NCBI RefSeq assembly: GCF_030020805.1
Contig: NZ_CP125098.1
Coordinates: forward strand, 7,134,001-7,198,000
Source of the DNA: Paenibacillus sp. RC67
Lineage (GTDB): Bacteria; Bacillota; Bacilli; Paenibacillales; NBRC-103111
Direction: 5' to 3'
Length of the DNA: 64,000 nt
The translations under genes and the position numbers were made by a program. The notes under the pieces were generated by a model. That model was not told where the DNA came from. It saw only the letters and a list, made by a program, of their open reading frames with translations, and did not search any database. Every line of letters starts with the position of its first letter. Within the stretch, counting starts at the first letter, position 1. This document shows, piece by piece, positions 25,379 to 34,539 of this stretch.

Positions 25379-26428
25379 TTATGGCAACACCCGAGATAAC
25401 CGCTGCTCTGCAAGCTTATCGGCTGCAGCTGATGTTGCGATGCCTTCCGATAGGGAAGCTTGATACACCGTGGAAAGGGTCGCTGAGATCCGCTCCACCT
25501 GCCGTCTGGCGATGGACTCATCGTAGCCGTTTAGCTCGGCAGCCGTAACAATAATGCCTCCGGCATTGATAACATAATCCGGAGCATAAAGAATGCCCGC
25601 ATCGTTCAGCATGATCCCATGCTTCTCTTCGGCAAGCTGGTTGTTGGCGGCTCCTGCAATGATTCGACATTGAAGCTGCGGGATCGTACTATCGTTCAGT
25701 ATTGCCCCAAGCGCGCAGGGTGCAAATATATCGCATGCGCAAGCATAAATATGATCGGGATGCACCGCGGCTGCTCCATATTGTTGAACGGCATTGCGTA
25801 CGCGCTGGTCATCCACATCCGTCACAATTAACCGTGCTCCTGCACCATGCAGATAGCGGCAAAGAAAAGAGCCAACCTTCCCTAAGCCCTGTACAGCAAC
25901 GGTGATATTTGCCATTGTATTCGACCCATTATCTTGCATAAGGGATTGATTCATGCCCAGGAATACACCGTACGCCGTCATCTCTGCCGTAAAATCTCCC
26001 GTCGCGCACAGCGAGCCTGTCGTATCCGTTACATAACCGGTTTCCAAACGGACAACATCCATATCCTGCACCGTAGTCCCCAGATCGATACCGGTAACAT
26101 AGCGGCCCCGCAGCGTTTCAATAAATCGGCCAAGAGCTCGAAAAACGTCCTTGCGACGGAAGCTGTCAGGCCTTCCCATAACAACCGCTTTTCCGCCTCC
26201 GTAAGAAAGGCCTGATACGGCGCATTTATAGGTCATTCCCTTGGCAAGCCGAAGGGCATCCCGAATGGCGTCTTCCTCTGTAGCGTAATCCCACATGCGG
26301 CATCCTCCAAGCGCTGGGCCCAGGCTAGTGCTGTGAATTGCTATGACCACCTTCAATCCGCTGTTCCGATCCTGGCACAAAACGAGCTGCTCCGCATTGT
26401 CCAGCTCCATTGCTTTCCATAATTCCAT
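25379..26428 (-). CDS. Leucine dehydrogenase (Leu/Phe/Val dehydrogenase family)
   Basis: 349 residues. Substrate-binding K68 and catalytic K80 (GLSYGGGKAVVMG) fall at the same positions as in characterised leucine dehydrogenases, and the glycine-rich NAD site VQGLGKVGSFLCRYL is in the C-terminal half. It interconverts branched-chain amino acids and their 2-oxo acids with NAD+, linking amino-acid breakdown to branched fatty-acid precursors. Leucine versus valine or phenylalanine preference cannot be read from sequence by eye. Single gene with its own terminator. Confidence 0.88.
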   Translation of the reverse strand: MELWKAMELDNAEQLVLCQDRNSGLKVVIAIHSTSLGPALGGCRMWDYATEEDAIRDALRLAKGMTYKCAVSGLSYGGGKAVVMGRPDSFRRKDVFRALGRFIETLRGRYVTGIDLGTTVQDMDVVRLETGYVTDTTGSLCATGDFTAEMTAYGVFLGMNQSLMQDNGSNTMANITVAVQGLGKVGSFLCRYLHGAGARLIVTDVDDQRVRNAVQQYGAAAVHPDHIYACACDIFAPCALGAILNDSTIPQLQCRIIAGAANNQLAEEKHGIMLNDAGILYAPDYVINAGGIIVTAAELNGYDESIARRQVERISATLSTVYQASLSEGIATSAAADKLAEQRLSRVLP

Positions 26429-26542
26429 AGAGAAGTCCCCTTCGCTCTAAGCCAATTGATCAGGGTTTGGATAACATAAGTCTACTATAGTCATATTCAA
26501 TGGCATGGACGCTGGTGACTCAAGGCTTCTTTTCAACGCACG

Positions 26543-26574
26543 AAAAACCCCGTCTCCTAATGGAAACGAGGCTC
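26543..26574 (-). terminator. Terminator of the secreted-protein gene 26605-27156
   Basis: Minus strand GAGCCTCGTTTCCA, short loop, GGAGACGGGGTTTTT; wobble pairs included, stem of about eleven pairs. Confidence 0.8.
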
Positions 26575-26604
26575 ATAGAACCATGTAGTTATTTCTTCTG
26601 CCGC

Positions 26605-27156
26605 TCACTGAGCTGCCTCATGAAAGTAATGGACCGAGGTAACCTTACCGCTTGCGGTATCGATATATATTTTTAAAGCGTTGGCTCCATCTTTATACAC
26701 AATGCCATCCTCGCTGACAAAATAAGGCTCCCCCAGTGTTTCTTTCAGCTTTACAATATCCATAGGAAGCAGCTGACCGTCGATGTCCAGCTTGCCTGCC
26801 GCTGCCGGAACCACCAAATACTCGATGGCACCATCAACCAAAGTGATGCTGCAGTCCTTAAAGGTGTATGTTTTTAACGATGGTAATATTTCATCCTGCA
26901 AAATGGATAAGGGCTGTCCTTTCATTTCGAACACCGTCTTCAAATCATCTGTTAACGATAATCCGTTCACCGTTTGGAAACCTGACGGTTGACTGCCGGC
27001 TTCAATCCCTTCGGCAATGTTCCCTGCAGAAGCCTGTGAGCCATCAAATGAGTAAGGGCTCATAGCCAAGGCCGTCTCTTCTTGAGCCGGTTGAAACCCT
27101 CCAAATCCTACTCCTATACATATCCCCGTTATTAATATCCAAGACATCCTGTTCAT
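26605..27156 (-). CDS. Secreted hypothetical protein
   Basis: 183 residues from ATG 27156, which follows GGGAGGGGAAGGA; the frame is open to 27198 but that start is poor. A signal peptide is likely (MNRMSWILITGICIGVGFGGF), then a mature part with no recognised domain (LGEPYFVSEDGIVYKDGANALKIYID, a beta-rich end). It resembles copper-amine-oxidase-like or stalk-type beta modules only loosely, and I do not assign a family. Lies between leucine dehydrogenase and glgC on the same strand with its own terminator. Confidence 0.6.
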   Translation of the reverse strand: MNRMSWILITGICIGVGFGGFQPAQEETALAMSPYSFDGSQASAGNIAEGIEAGSQPSGFQTVNGLSLTDDLKTVFEMKGQPLSILQDEILPSLKTYTFKDCSITLVDGAIEYLVVPAAAGKLDIDGQLLPMDIVKLKETLGEPYFVSEDGIVYKDGANALKIYIDTASGKVTSVHYFHEAAQ

Positions 27157-27224
27157 GTTCCTTCCCCTCCCTAAGATGGTGTTAGGATCCAAAAACATGC
27201 TGCCGGAAAACAGTAAACCTAATA

Positions 27225-28424
27225 CTAACCTATGAGCTCCGCATGTAATTGATTAGCGGAAACGAATATTTTGGGCAGCTTCTGACCCTGTGCGTTTACG
27301 ATCTCGCGATCTCCAACAACCGTAATCGAATGGTTAGTCATAGAACCACATATTGCCCCATCGCGTACGACGGCGTCTTCCCCAATAATCGATCTGTAGA
27401 TGGTCACTCCATTACCGATTTGTGCGCCCGGCATGATGACACTGTCATAGATTCGACTGCCTTGCCCGATAACGACTTCGGTTGAAATAACGGAATTCTC
27501 TACCTGCCCATGAATGGTACAATCCGAGCAAACCAGCGATTGCTTCACTTGACCTAACGATTCTATAAACCGCGAAGCCGTCACGCCTTTAGCACTATAT
27601 AGCGGTCTGGAAGCCAAGCTCGATGTAAAAAGGGGATTTCTGCCCAGCAAATCCATATGAGCTTCCCACAAGCTGTCGATTGTGCCAACATCTTTCCAGT
27701 AGTCCTTGAATTCGTGGACATGAAGCTTAGCGTCTTCCTTCAACATAGCCGGGATAACATTTTTACCGAAATCATGGCTCGACGTCGTATCTTCGGCATC
27801 CCGTTCCAAATAGGCTCGAAGGAATGAAGTTTTGAATATATAGATGCCCATGGAGGCAAGGTTGCTTGTCGGCATTTTCGGTTTCTCCGCAAACTCGGTA
27901 ATTCGTCCCTCAGAGTCTGTCTTCATAATGCCAAACCGGCTTGCTTCCGACATAGGCACCGGAGTTACAGCAATGGTGGCATCCGCCTCTGTGGCCAAAT
28001 GTTGCTCCAGCAGCTTGCGATAATCCATATGATAAATATGGTCTCCCGAAAGAATGAGAACCGTATCCGGATTATATTTCTCAATAAACGGCCAATTGCG
28101 GTAGATCGCATCCGCCGTTCCCTGGTACCCGGCATCTCCGATATGGGCCTGACGGGACGAAAGTAAAGCAATCTCCCCCCGCTCCGGCTGTTCTAACCAA
28201 GCGGAGCCCAAACCGATATGATGATGCAGAGACTCAGGACGATATTGTGTCACTACACCAACCGTGTCGAGGCAGGAATGTCGGCAGTTACTAAGCGCAA
28301 AATCAATCATTCGGGCTGAACCGCCAAAATGGACGGCAGGCTTCGCCTTTTGACTCGTCAGTATGCCCAATCTCTTTCCTTCCCCTCCGGCAAGCAGCAT
28401 AGCTACACATTGCTTTTGTTTCAT
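27225..28424 (-). CDS. glgC: Glucose-1-phosphate adenylyltransferase (GlgC)
   Basis: 399 residues. N-terminal nucleotidyltransferase motif AMLLAGGEGKRLG, substrate loop YQGTADAIYRN, DHIYHMDY with the catalytic aspartate, EFAEKPK, and a C-terminal left-handed beta-helix of hexapeptide repeats. It makes ADP-glucose for glycogen. The rest of the glycogen genes (glgD, glgA, glgP, glgB) are not in the window, so this is an isolated glgC. Start ATG with GGTGATG upstream. Confidence 0.92.
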   Translation of the reverse strand: MKQKQCVAMLLAGGEGKRLGILTSQKAKPAVHFGGSARMIDFALSNCRHSCLDTVGVVTQYRPESLHHHIGLGSAWLEQPERGEIALLSSRQAHIGDAGYQGTADAIYRNWPFIEKYNPDTVLILSGDHIYHMDYRKLLEQHLATEADATIAVTPVPMSEASRFGIMKTDSEGRITEFAEKPKMPTSNLASMGIYIFKTSFLRAYLERDAEDTTSSHDFGKNVIPAMLKEDAKLHVHEFKDYWKDVGTIDSLWEAHMDLLGRNPLFTSSLASRPLYSAKGVTASRFIESLGQVKQSLVCSDCTIHGQVENSVISTEVVIGQGSRIYDSVIMPGAQIGNGVTIYRSIIGEDAVVRDGAICGSMTNHSITVVGDREIVNAQGQKLPKIFVSANQLHAELIG

Positions 28425-28614
28425 CCCGTCATCACCAAACCTTTCAGTTTATGTAGATTCATGATCCTCATACTATTGATTAAACGAAGGGGATATCATT
28501 GAAACAATCGCTTTTGGATTTGGGCAGTCCTGATTAGTATGATCTTTAATCGATTTTTCACTCTTTTTATCGCAGTTGAATTCCATCCCAGACTTTACAT
28601 CATCTAAAAAACAA

Positions 28615-28643
28615 AACAAAAAAAGCCTATCGCTTTTTATAGG
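28615..28643 (-). terminator. Terminator of the RsbY-K-M operon
   Basis: Minus strand GCCTATAAAAAGCGATAGGC hairpin followed by seven T. The 28425-28679 gap otherwise holds only the presumed glgC promoter, which I could not define. Confidence 0.75.
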
Positions 28644-28679
28644 CATTTTCATTATTTATTCGATTTATCTAATTGTGGA

Positions 28680-29891
28680 CTAAAAGGTTTGTTCCTCCAG
28701 CACCCCTACTTGCGCGCGTATCGTAAACACAAACTTGGCTCCAGCTGTGTAATTAGTATCCAAGTGAATCGAACCGCCAAGCAGCTCGGAGAAGTTTTTA
28801 CAAATTGCAAGACCTAAGCCGGTACCGCCATATTTGCGGGTTGTGGAGGAATCTAATTGGGAAAATGGTTTGAAAAGGACGTCACGCTTCCGAAGAGGAA
28901 TTCCGATTCCTGTATCCTGCACGGCAAATTCGATTTCTACGTCGCTGTGGCTGTGGGAAAGCTCTCTGACGGATAAATGAACCCCTCCGCGCTCCGTGAA
29001 TTTCACGGCATTTCCAAGTAAATTAACAAGGATTTGTCTCAATCTGGACTCATCACCTACCAGCAGCTCAGGCAGCCGCGGATCAATCTCATAAGTGATG
29101 TCCAACGATTTGCGTCGGGTTTCCAGAAGAAAAAGACCTACCGATTCTTGCAAGCACGAATGAAGGTGGAAGAGCTCCTCGGTAATTTCCATTTTTCCGG
29201 ATTCAATTTTGGATAGATCGAGAACATCATTCAATATGGTAAGCAGGGAAGCTCCGCTTTTGCGAATCGTTTCCGAGTACTCCCTCTGCTCAGCCGACAG
29301 CTTCGTATCGAGAAGCAGATCCGCCATCGCCAGCACCCCATTGAGCGGGGTCCGAATTTCATGACTCATTACCGCTAAAAATTCAGATTTGGCTCTGGCA
29401 GCCTGCTCCGCCTCCTCTTTCGCAAACTGCAGCTCTTTCGTTCGCTCCTGCAATAGGGCTGTCTGTCTCTGCAGTTCCTGCTGGGTCACATAAATATGAA
29501 CGAAGCCTTCGATTTTGGAACGAAGGACATGCGGCATGACAGGCTTCACCATGTAATCAATAGCCCCAACAGAATAGGCAGTACAGGATTGATCCTGCTC
29601 ATGATAGGCAGCGGTAACGAAAATAATAGGCACAGCCTTGGATTTGTCACGTGATTTGATCCATTTGGCCGTCTCAAAGCCATCCATTCCCGGCATCTGC
29701 ACGTCCAGAACAATAACAGCAAAATCATAGGTCAGCAGACAGCGAAGAGCCTCTTCTCCTGAATAAGCCTTGACCAGATGGTATGGCTGATCGCCAAGCA
29801 TAGCCTCAAGTGCCAGGAGATTCTCCGGTTGATCGTCAACAAGCAAAATATGAATCGATTCATTCATTGAAGCTTTCCCATTCCCTTCCAT
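28680..29891 (-). CDS. Receiver domain-histidine kinase fusion
   Basis: 403 residues. N-terminal receiver (ILLVDDQPENL, phosphoacceptor in AVIVLDVQMPGMDG, conserved K in VKPV), a short coiled coil, HisKA with H-box FLAVMSHEIRTPLNG, and a HATPase domain with GTGLGLAICKNFSELLGG. No membrane helix, so it is cytoplasmic and would be driven by phosphorylation of its own receiver. Last gene of the operon that encodes the RsbY phosphatase, RsbK-like hybrid kinase and RsbM methyltransferase; 19 bases after rsbM. The B. cereus rsbKYM loci I recall do not include such a gene, so it may add a phosphorelay branch. Confidence 0.88.
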   Translation of the reverse strand: MEGNGKASMNESIHILLVDDQPENLLALEAMLGDQPYHLVKAYSGEEALRCLLTYDFAVIVLDVQMPGMDGFETAKWIKSRDKSKAVPIIFVTAAYHEQDQSCTAYSVGAIDYMVKPVMPHVLRSKIEGFVHIYVTQQELQRQTALLQERTKELQFAKEEAEQAARAKSEFLAVMSHEIRTPLNGVLAMADLLLDTKLSAEQREYSETIRKSGASLLTILNDVLDLSKIESGKMEITEELFHLHSCLQESVGLFLLETRRKSLDITYEIDPRLPELLVGDESRLRQILVNLLGNAVKFTERGGVHLSVRELSHSHSDVEIEFAVQDTGIGIPLRKRDVLFKPFSQLDSSTTRKYGGTGLGLAICKNFSELLGGSIHLDTNYTAGAKFVFTIRAQVGVLEEQTF

Positions 29892-29909
29892 TGCTGCATT
29901 TGAATCACT

Positions 29910-30788
29910 TTACTTGATCTTGCAATACATTTTTTCCTGCGGATCTATCATTTCGTAACATGCGGCATGCTTTGTAAATGTAATCGTTTCTTTGTCACCC
30001 AGAATAAACACACCCGAGCGGCTCAAGCTCTCATACATGAGGTCATGTACTTTGCTCTGCAGCTCGGAGTTAAAGTAAATAAGTACATTGCGGCAAAAAA
30101 TAACATGAAATTCATTGAAAGAGCGGTCCGTCACCAAATTATGCTGTGCAAATACAATATTTTTCCGTAAAAACGATTGAAGATAGGCCGCATCATCGGC
30201 CGTCGTATAATAACGTGAAAATTCATCCTTGCCGCCGGCATGAATATAATTTTTCGTATACTCCCGCATTTTTGTCAGAGGATACACGCCCTTCTCGGCA
30301 CGCTGCAGCACATCCTCATTCATGTCGGTCGCATACAGCATCGTTCGGTCGTACAAGCCTTCCTCATATAGCAAAATGGCCATGGAATACACTTCTTCAC
30401 CTGTCGAACATCCGGCATGCCAAATACGGATAGCAGGCACATTCCGCAGCAGCGGGATGACCTTTTGCCGGAAGGCGGCGAACAAGCTCGGGTCACGAAA
30501 CATTTCGGTGACATGGATAACCAAGTCAGATACAAGACGCTCCATACAGTTTCTGTCATGCATCACTCTAGCCTGCAGCTCGGACACCGTCTGCAATCGT
30601 TCCCCGTAAAGTCGGTGATAAATACGCCGACGTAATGTTGGGTAAGCATAGTGGCGAAAATCGTATCCATACAGCCTAAATAGGCCTTCAAGCAGAAGTC
30701 CGATTTCTATTCGCTCACGTTCTGCTTCCTCGTCCACAGGGTTCTCAACACGCTCTGTGGTTCCTGGTGTCCAAACATCCCCTTTCAC
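29910..30788 (-). CDS. rsbM: CheR-type methyltransferase, RsbM-like
   Basis: 292 residues from GTG 30788 (GAGGAGG upstream). N-terminal all-helical domain, SAM motif IWHAGCSTGEE (residues 123-131), and the CheR signature NVLIYFNSELQ. CheR enzymes methylate glutamate side chains. There are no chemotaxis genes nearby. It lies between the hybrid kinase and the extra kinase in one operon, and such an orphan CheR beside an RsbK-type kinase matches RsbM of Bacillus cereus, which methylates RsbK and lowers sigma-B activity. Symbol assigned by this context. Confidence 0.8.
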   Translation of the reverse strand: MKGDVWTPGTTERVENPVDEEAERERIEIGLLLEGLFRLYGYDFRHYAYPTLRRRIYHRLYGERLQTVSELQARVMHDRNCMERLVSDLVIHVTEMFRDPSLFAAFRQKVIPLLRNVPAIRIWHAGCSTGEEVYSMAILLYEEGLYDRTMLYATDMNEDVLQRAEKGVYPLTKMREYTKNYIHAGGKDEFSRYYTTADDAAYLQSFLRKNIVFAQHNLVTDRSFNEFHVIFCRNVLIYFNSELQSKVHDLMYESLSRSGVFILGDKETITFTKHAACYEMIDPQEKMYCKIK

Positions 30789-30826
30789 ACCTAGCCTCCT
30801 CTCAAGAAATTTGTTTCGTCATCCCT

Positions 30827-33800
30827 TTATTTACAGAGCCATACTCGGATGAGGGAAAGCAGCTGCTCCGTATGAACGGGCTTTGTAATATAATCGGACG
30901 CCCCTGCCTGAACACACTTCTCGCGGTCATCCTTCATAGCTTTGGCCGTAAGGGCAATAATCGGTAAGCGTTCGAACTGCGGTTGGCTGCGAATGGCGCG
31001 CATCGCTTCGTAACCGTCCATTTCCGGCATCATAATATCCATGAGTACTAGATCAAAGTTCGGATTTTCCGCCAGACGCTCCAGTGCTTGCTTGCCTGTT
31101 TCCGCGAAGGAAGTCTGCATATCATAACGCTCTAATAAATTCGAGAGCGCGAACACATTGCGAATGTCATCGTCTACAAGCAGTACTTTTTTACCGGAGA
31201 ATACGGCTTCTTTACTGTGCAGCTTTTGAAGGATCCGGCGCTTCGCTTCCGGAAGATTCTCCTCAACCCTGTGAAGGAACATAGCCGTTTCGTCCAGCAG
31301 ACGCTCCGGTGATTTGACATCCTTAATAATGATAGACTCGGCATACTTTTTAAGCCGCAGCCGCTCCTTGCTGTCCCATTTATGCTCCGTATAAATAACG
31401 ATGGGCAGCCGACGCAAGCTTTCCTCCGATTTGATTCGGTCCAGCAGCTCGAACTCAGCCAGATCGGTTGGCCCCATATCGATGACCATGCAGTCAAACG
31501 ATTGGCTCTGAAGTTCTTTCCATGCCTCCACTCCATCAGACACACTAACAATATGAACATCGTCATGTTCAATCAGCTCCAACAAGCTGTTTCGTTGATT
31601 CTCGTCATTTCCTACAAGCAGAAGCCTTCTCATACTGCTGTCCAAAAATGCCTCAATCTGCACGAACGCCTGCTCCAGGCTTTCCTTGCTGGATGGTTTT
31701 TGCAAATAGGCCATCGCTCCCATAGAGAGACCTTGTTGGATTTCATCTACGACAGAAACGATATGCACTGGAATATGACGTGTGCCAGGATCATTTTTCA
31801 GGTGAACGAGAATCGACCACCCATCAATAACAGGAAGCTGAATATCAAGCAATATGGCATCAGGCTTATATTCTTTAGCCAACTGCAGTCCAATGTCTCC
31901 TTGGAGAGCCGCAATAGTCTTGAATCCTCGCTCGCGGGCTGTATCGATACAAATTTGAGCGAAGTGCACATCATCCTCCACGATTAACAGCACACGGTCG
32001 CCTTCCTCCAAGGAGCTGCGGTCATCGGATAGCATCGGTGTCTTGTTGATTGGAGACTTCTCGTAGGATGAACCTCGCTGTAGTCTTTCATGAAGCTGTA
32101 GAGGCTCTGCCCTCAGTGGCTCCGTATCCGATGTGGCTGCAGCTTCCTTGCTGCCATAAAACAAGGACTCGTGATTTTGAGGCACATAAAATGTAAATTG
32201 GCTTCCTTCGCCTTCAACGCTCTCCAGCTCAATACAGCCGCCAAGCAGCCCAGCCATCTGTCGACTGATCGAGAGTCCAAGGCCCGTACCACCATAATTG
32301 CGGCTCGTCGTACCGTCAGCCTGCTGGAAAGCCTCGAAGATCATCCTTTGCTTCTCCTCAGGGATGCCTATTCCTGTATCCGCAATCGTAAACCGAAGCA
32401 TAGATGCATCTTCAACATACGTACCGATCTGGAGCGAGACACTGCCTTGCGTTGTAAATTTAAACGCGTTGGAAAGTAAATTTTTCAGCACCTGCTGAAG
32501 ACGAAGCGTGTCCGTGACCATTTCCTTTGGAGTTCCTTCTTCTATTAGAATGTCGAACGACAGCCTTTTCTTCCTCGCGAGCGGTGCAAATGCCTTAAAG
32601 AGGGAATCCGCGATATCTTGAATCAAGATAGGTTCGGTATGGAGCTCCATCTTGCCGGATTCCACCTTGGCCAAATCAAGCACGTCATCGATCAGTTTCA
32701 GCAAATCGGTTCCCGACGAATAGATCGTCTCCGCATATTCGACCTGCTTGCCGCTCAAATTCCCTTCCTTGTTCTCTTGTAATAACTGAGATAGGATCAG
32801 CAGACTGTTAAGAGGCGTCCGCAGCTCGTGCGACATGTTGGCGAGAAATTCCGATTTATATTTGGAGGCAAAAGCCAGCTCGAGCGCCTGCTTCTCCAGT
32901 GCGTCGTTAGCATGCTCAATTTGACGGTTCATTTCTTCCGATTCCAAGATCTGCTCTTCAAGCTGCTTGGTTTTGCCCAGTAAGTCGGAGTTGATCTGCT
33001 CGAGTTCCTCCTGCTGGCGCTGCAGCAGCTCCTCAGAGGCTTGTAAAGCTTTGGTTTGCTCTTCCAGCTTCTCATTAGAAGACTTCAGCTCGTCCTGCTG
33101 GCTTAACAGCTCCTCCGATTGGCTCTGCAGCTCATCGGTTAACATTTGTGAAACACGCAGCAGCTCTTCTACTCGCAGCTGTCCGCGAATGCGCTGAACC
33201 GTCACCGCGGCAATCTCGCTAAGACGATCTAACAATTGGAGCTCCAGCTCCGTTAGCGAACGAAGTGCAGCTACCTCGAAAACCGCTACAACCTCGTCTA
33301 AGGAAACAGCAGCGCGAACAGCTAGCGACAAAGGGGCAATTTCTCCGAATGAGGAGCTAATCTTCACGTAATCGGACGGAACCTCCGAAATGTCGATAGG
33401 CTTCCCGTCCAAAGCACATTGTCCGATAAGCCCCTGTCCGGGAACAACCACCTTCAACGGTTCCGCCTCATCGGAACGAGCGTAAGTCCCTTGTAACAAA
33501 AAGCGCTGATTAGCCTTATTTATGCCTTCTGATTTTTTCTCGGCGATGTAGATCGCCCCGCTCTGCGCGCCGATAATTCGGCTAAGCTCACCAATAAATG
33601 TGTGAGCCATTTCCTCGAAACAGCGGGCTTCCTGCAGCGCTGTCGTGACGAATGAAATATGGGATTCAAGCCATGCCTGGTCGGCATTCAAACGACTTAA
33701 CTGACGTTCTTTGGCTGTCGTTTCCTCCAAATCCTCCGCTATTTCATTAAAGATATGGGCAATATCGGCAAACTCATCCGTCGTTCTAATATCAATACGA

Positions 33801-34507
33801 TAGGAGCCCATCCATTTGCCTTGCTCTTTCTCAGCGCCAAAGTTAGAGATAATGCCAGATAACATCCCAAGCCCCCGTGTTACGCTCAGAACAATCCAGA
33901 ACATGATGCCAATTCCAAGCAGCAGGCTTACAATGGTCAGCAGCAAGGTGTACAGGTAGGCGCGGCTATTAGCATCCTCCGCAGCGGTCAAAGCCTGCTT
34001 CATGGATTCTTCCTGATAGTCCGTCATGGAACTGATACTGCCTACAAAATCGTCCTGATAGCCGATACCGAGAGCTGTACGCAGCTGGTTCGCTTCTGCC
34101 TGCTTTCCCGCTCTATACAGCTGAATGACATCATCCTTGTACTGCAAAAACTTTTTCCCATTAGTCACAATGTCAGCCGCTAATGACTGCTCCATGGTTC
34201 CTTTAAATTCGGAATCCATTCGATTGAGCGCTCTGGTCACGATCGTGCTATCCGTACGAATGGCCTCTATATATTGACTTGACTTGGAAGGATCGGCATT
34301 CAAAAGCAGATTGGCCAGCACTTTAGCTAGCTCCGTCGTTCCGTCACGAAGCTCTGCCGTAAGCTGTACCTTCATATAGCGATTGTTATATATTTCGGTC
34401 ATGCTCTCATCAATAGTATTTAATCGGTTGATGCCAATCCCTGCGAGCATGAACATGAGAATCATTAGGGTGCCGAAGCCGAGAAATAGCTTGGATTTAA
34501 TTTTCAT
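30827..34507 (-). CDS. rsbK: Multidomain hybrid sensor kinase, RsbK-like, with three receivers
   Basis: About 1226 residues from ATG 34507 (AAGGAGAG upstream). Order: membrane helix (6-28), external four-helix sensor, second helix (~184-210), HAMP (~210-263), GAF (~290-440), coiled coil (~450-550), HisKA with FLANMSHELRTPLNS (His ~559), HATPase (GTGLGLSISRQMAG), then three receivers with aspartates near 884, 1005 and 1155. The middle receiver is divergent: VIDMGPTD replaces the usual D-x-x-M-P. The coiled coil before the H-box carries many glutamates (SEELLSQQDELKSSNEKLEEQ), plausible methylation region for RsbM. It follows the RsbY-like phosphatase by 32 bases. Likely senses an unknown stress and phosphorylates RsbY. 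Confidence 0.85.
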   Translation of the reverse strand: MKIKSKLFLGFGTLMILMFMLAGIGINRLNTIDESMTEIYNNRYMKVQLTAELRDGTTELAKVLANLLLNADPSKSSQYIEAIRTDSTIVTRALNRMDSEFKGTMEQSLAADIVTNGKKFLQYKDDVIQLYRAGKQAEANQLRTALGIGYQDDFVGSISSMTDYQEESMKQALTAAEDANSRAYLYTLLLTIVSLLLGIGIMFWIVLSVTRGLGMLSGIISNFGAEKEQGKWMGSYRIDIRTTDEFADIAHIFNEIAEDLEETTAKERQLSRLNADQAWLESHISFVTTALQEARCFEEMAHTFIGELSRIIGAQSGAIYIAEKKSEGINKANQRFLLQGTYARSDEAEPLKVVVPGQGLIGQCALDGKPIDISEVPSDYVKISSSFGEIAPLSLAVRAAVSLDEVVAVFEVAALRSLTELELQLLDRLSEIAAVTVQRIRGQLRVEELLRVSQMLTDELQSQSEELLSQQDELKSSNEKLEEQTKALQASEELLQRQQEELEQINSDLLGKTKQLEEQILESEEMNRQIEHANDALEKQALELAFASKYKSEFLANMSHELRTPLNSLLILSQLLQENKEGNLSGKQVEYAETIYSSGTDLLKLIDDVLDLAKVESGKMELHTEPILIQDIADSLFKAFAPLARKKRLSFDILIEEGTPKEMVTDTLRLQQVLKNLLSNAFKFTTQGSVSLQIGTYVEDASMLRFTIADTGIGIPEEKQRMIFEAFQQADGTTSRNYGGTGLGLSISRQMAGLLGGCIELESVEGEGSQFTFYVPQNHESLFYGSKEAAATSDTEPLRAEPLQLHERLQRGSSYEKSPINKTPMLSDDRSSLEEGDRVLLIVEDDVHFAQICIDTARERGFKTIAALQGDIGLQLAKEYKPDAILLDIQLPVIDGWSILVHLKNDPGTRHIPVHIVSVVDEIQQGLSMGAMAYLQKPSSKESLEQAFVQIEAFLDSSMRRLLLVGNDENQRNSLLELIEHDDVHIVSVSDGVEAWKELQSQSFDCMVIDMGPTDLAEFELLDRIKSEESLRRLPIVIYTEHKWDSKERLRLKKYAESIIIKDVKSPERLLDETAMFLHRVEENLPEAKRRILQKLHSKEAVFSGKKVLLVDDDIRNVFALSNLLERYDMQTSFAETGKQALERLAENPNFDLVLMDIMMPEMDGYEAMRAIRSQPQFERLPIIALTAKAMKDDREKCVQAGASDYITKPVHTEQLLSLIRVWLCK

Positions 34508-34539
34508 ACATTCTCTCCTTCTAGCCAAATCCAGTCATT

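Noticed and set aside
31382..31987. 201-codon plus-strand frame
   Set aside because: Antisense to the receiver domains of the hybrid kinase. No ribosome site; residue composition unlike a real protein.
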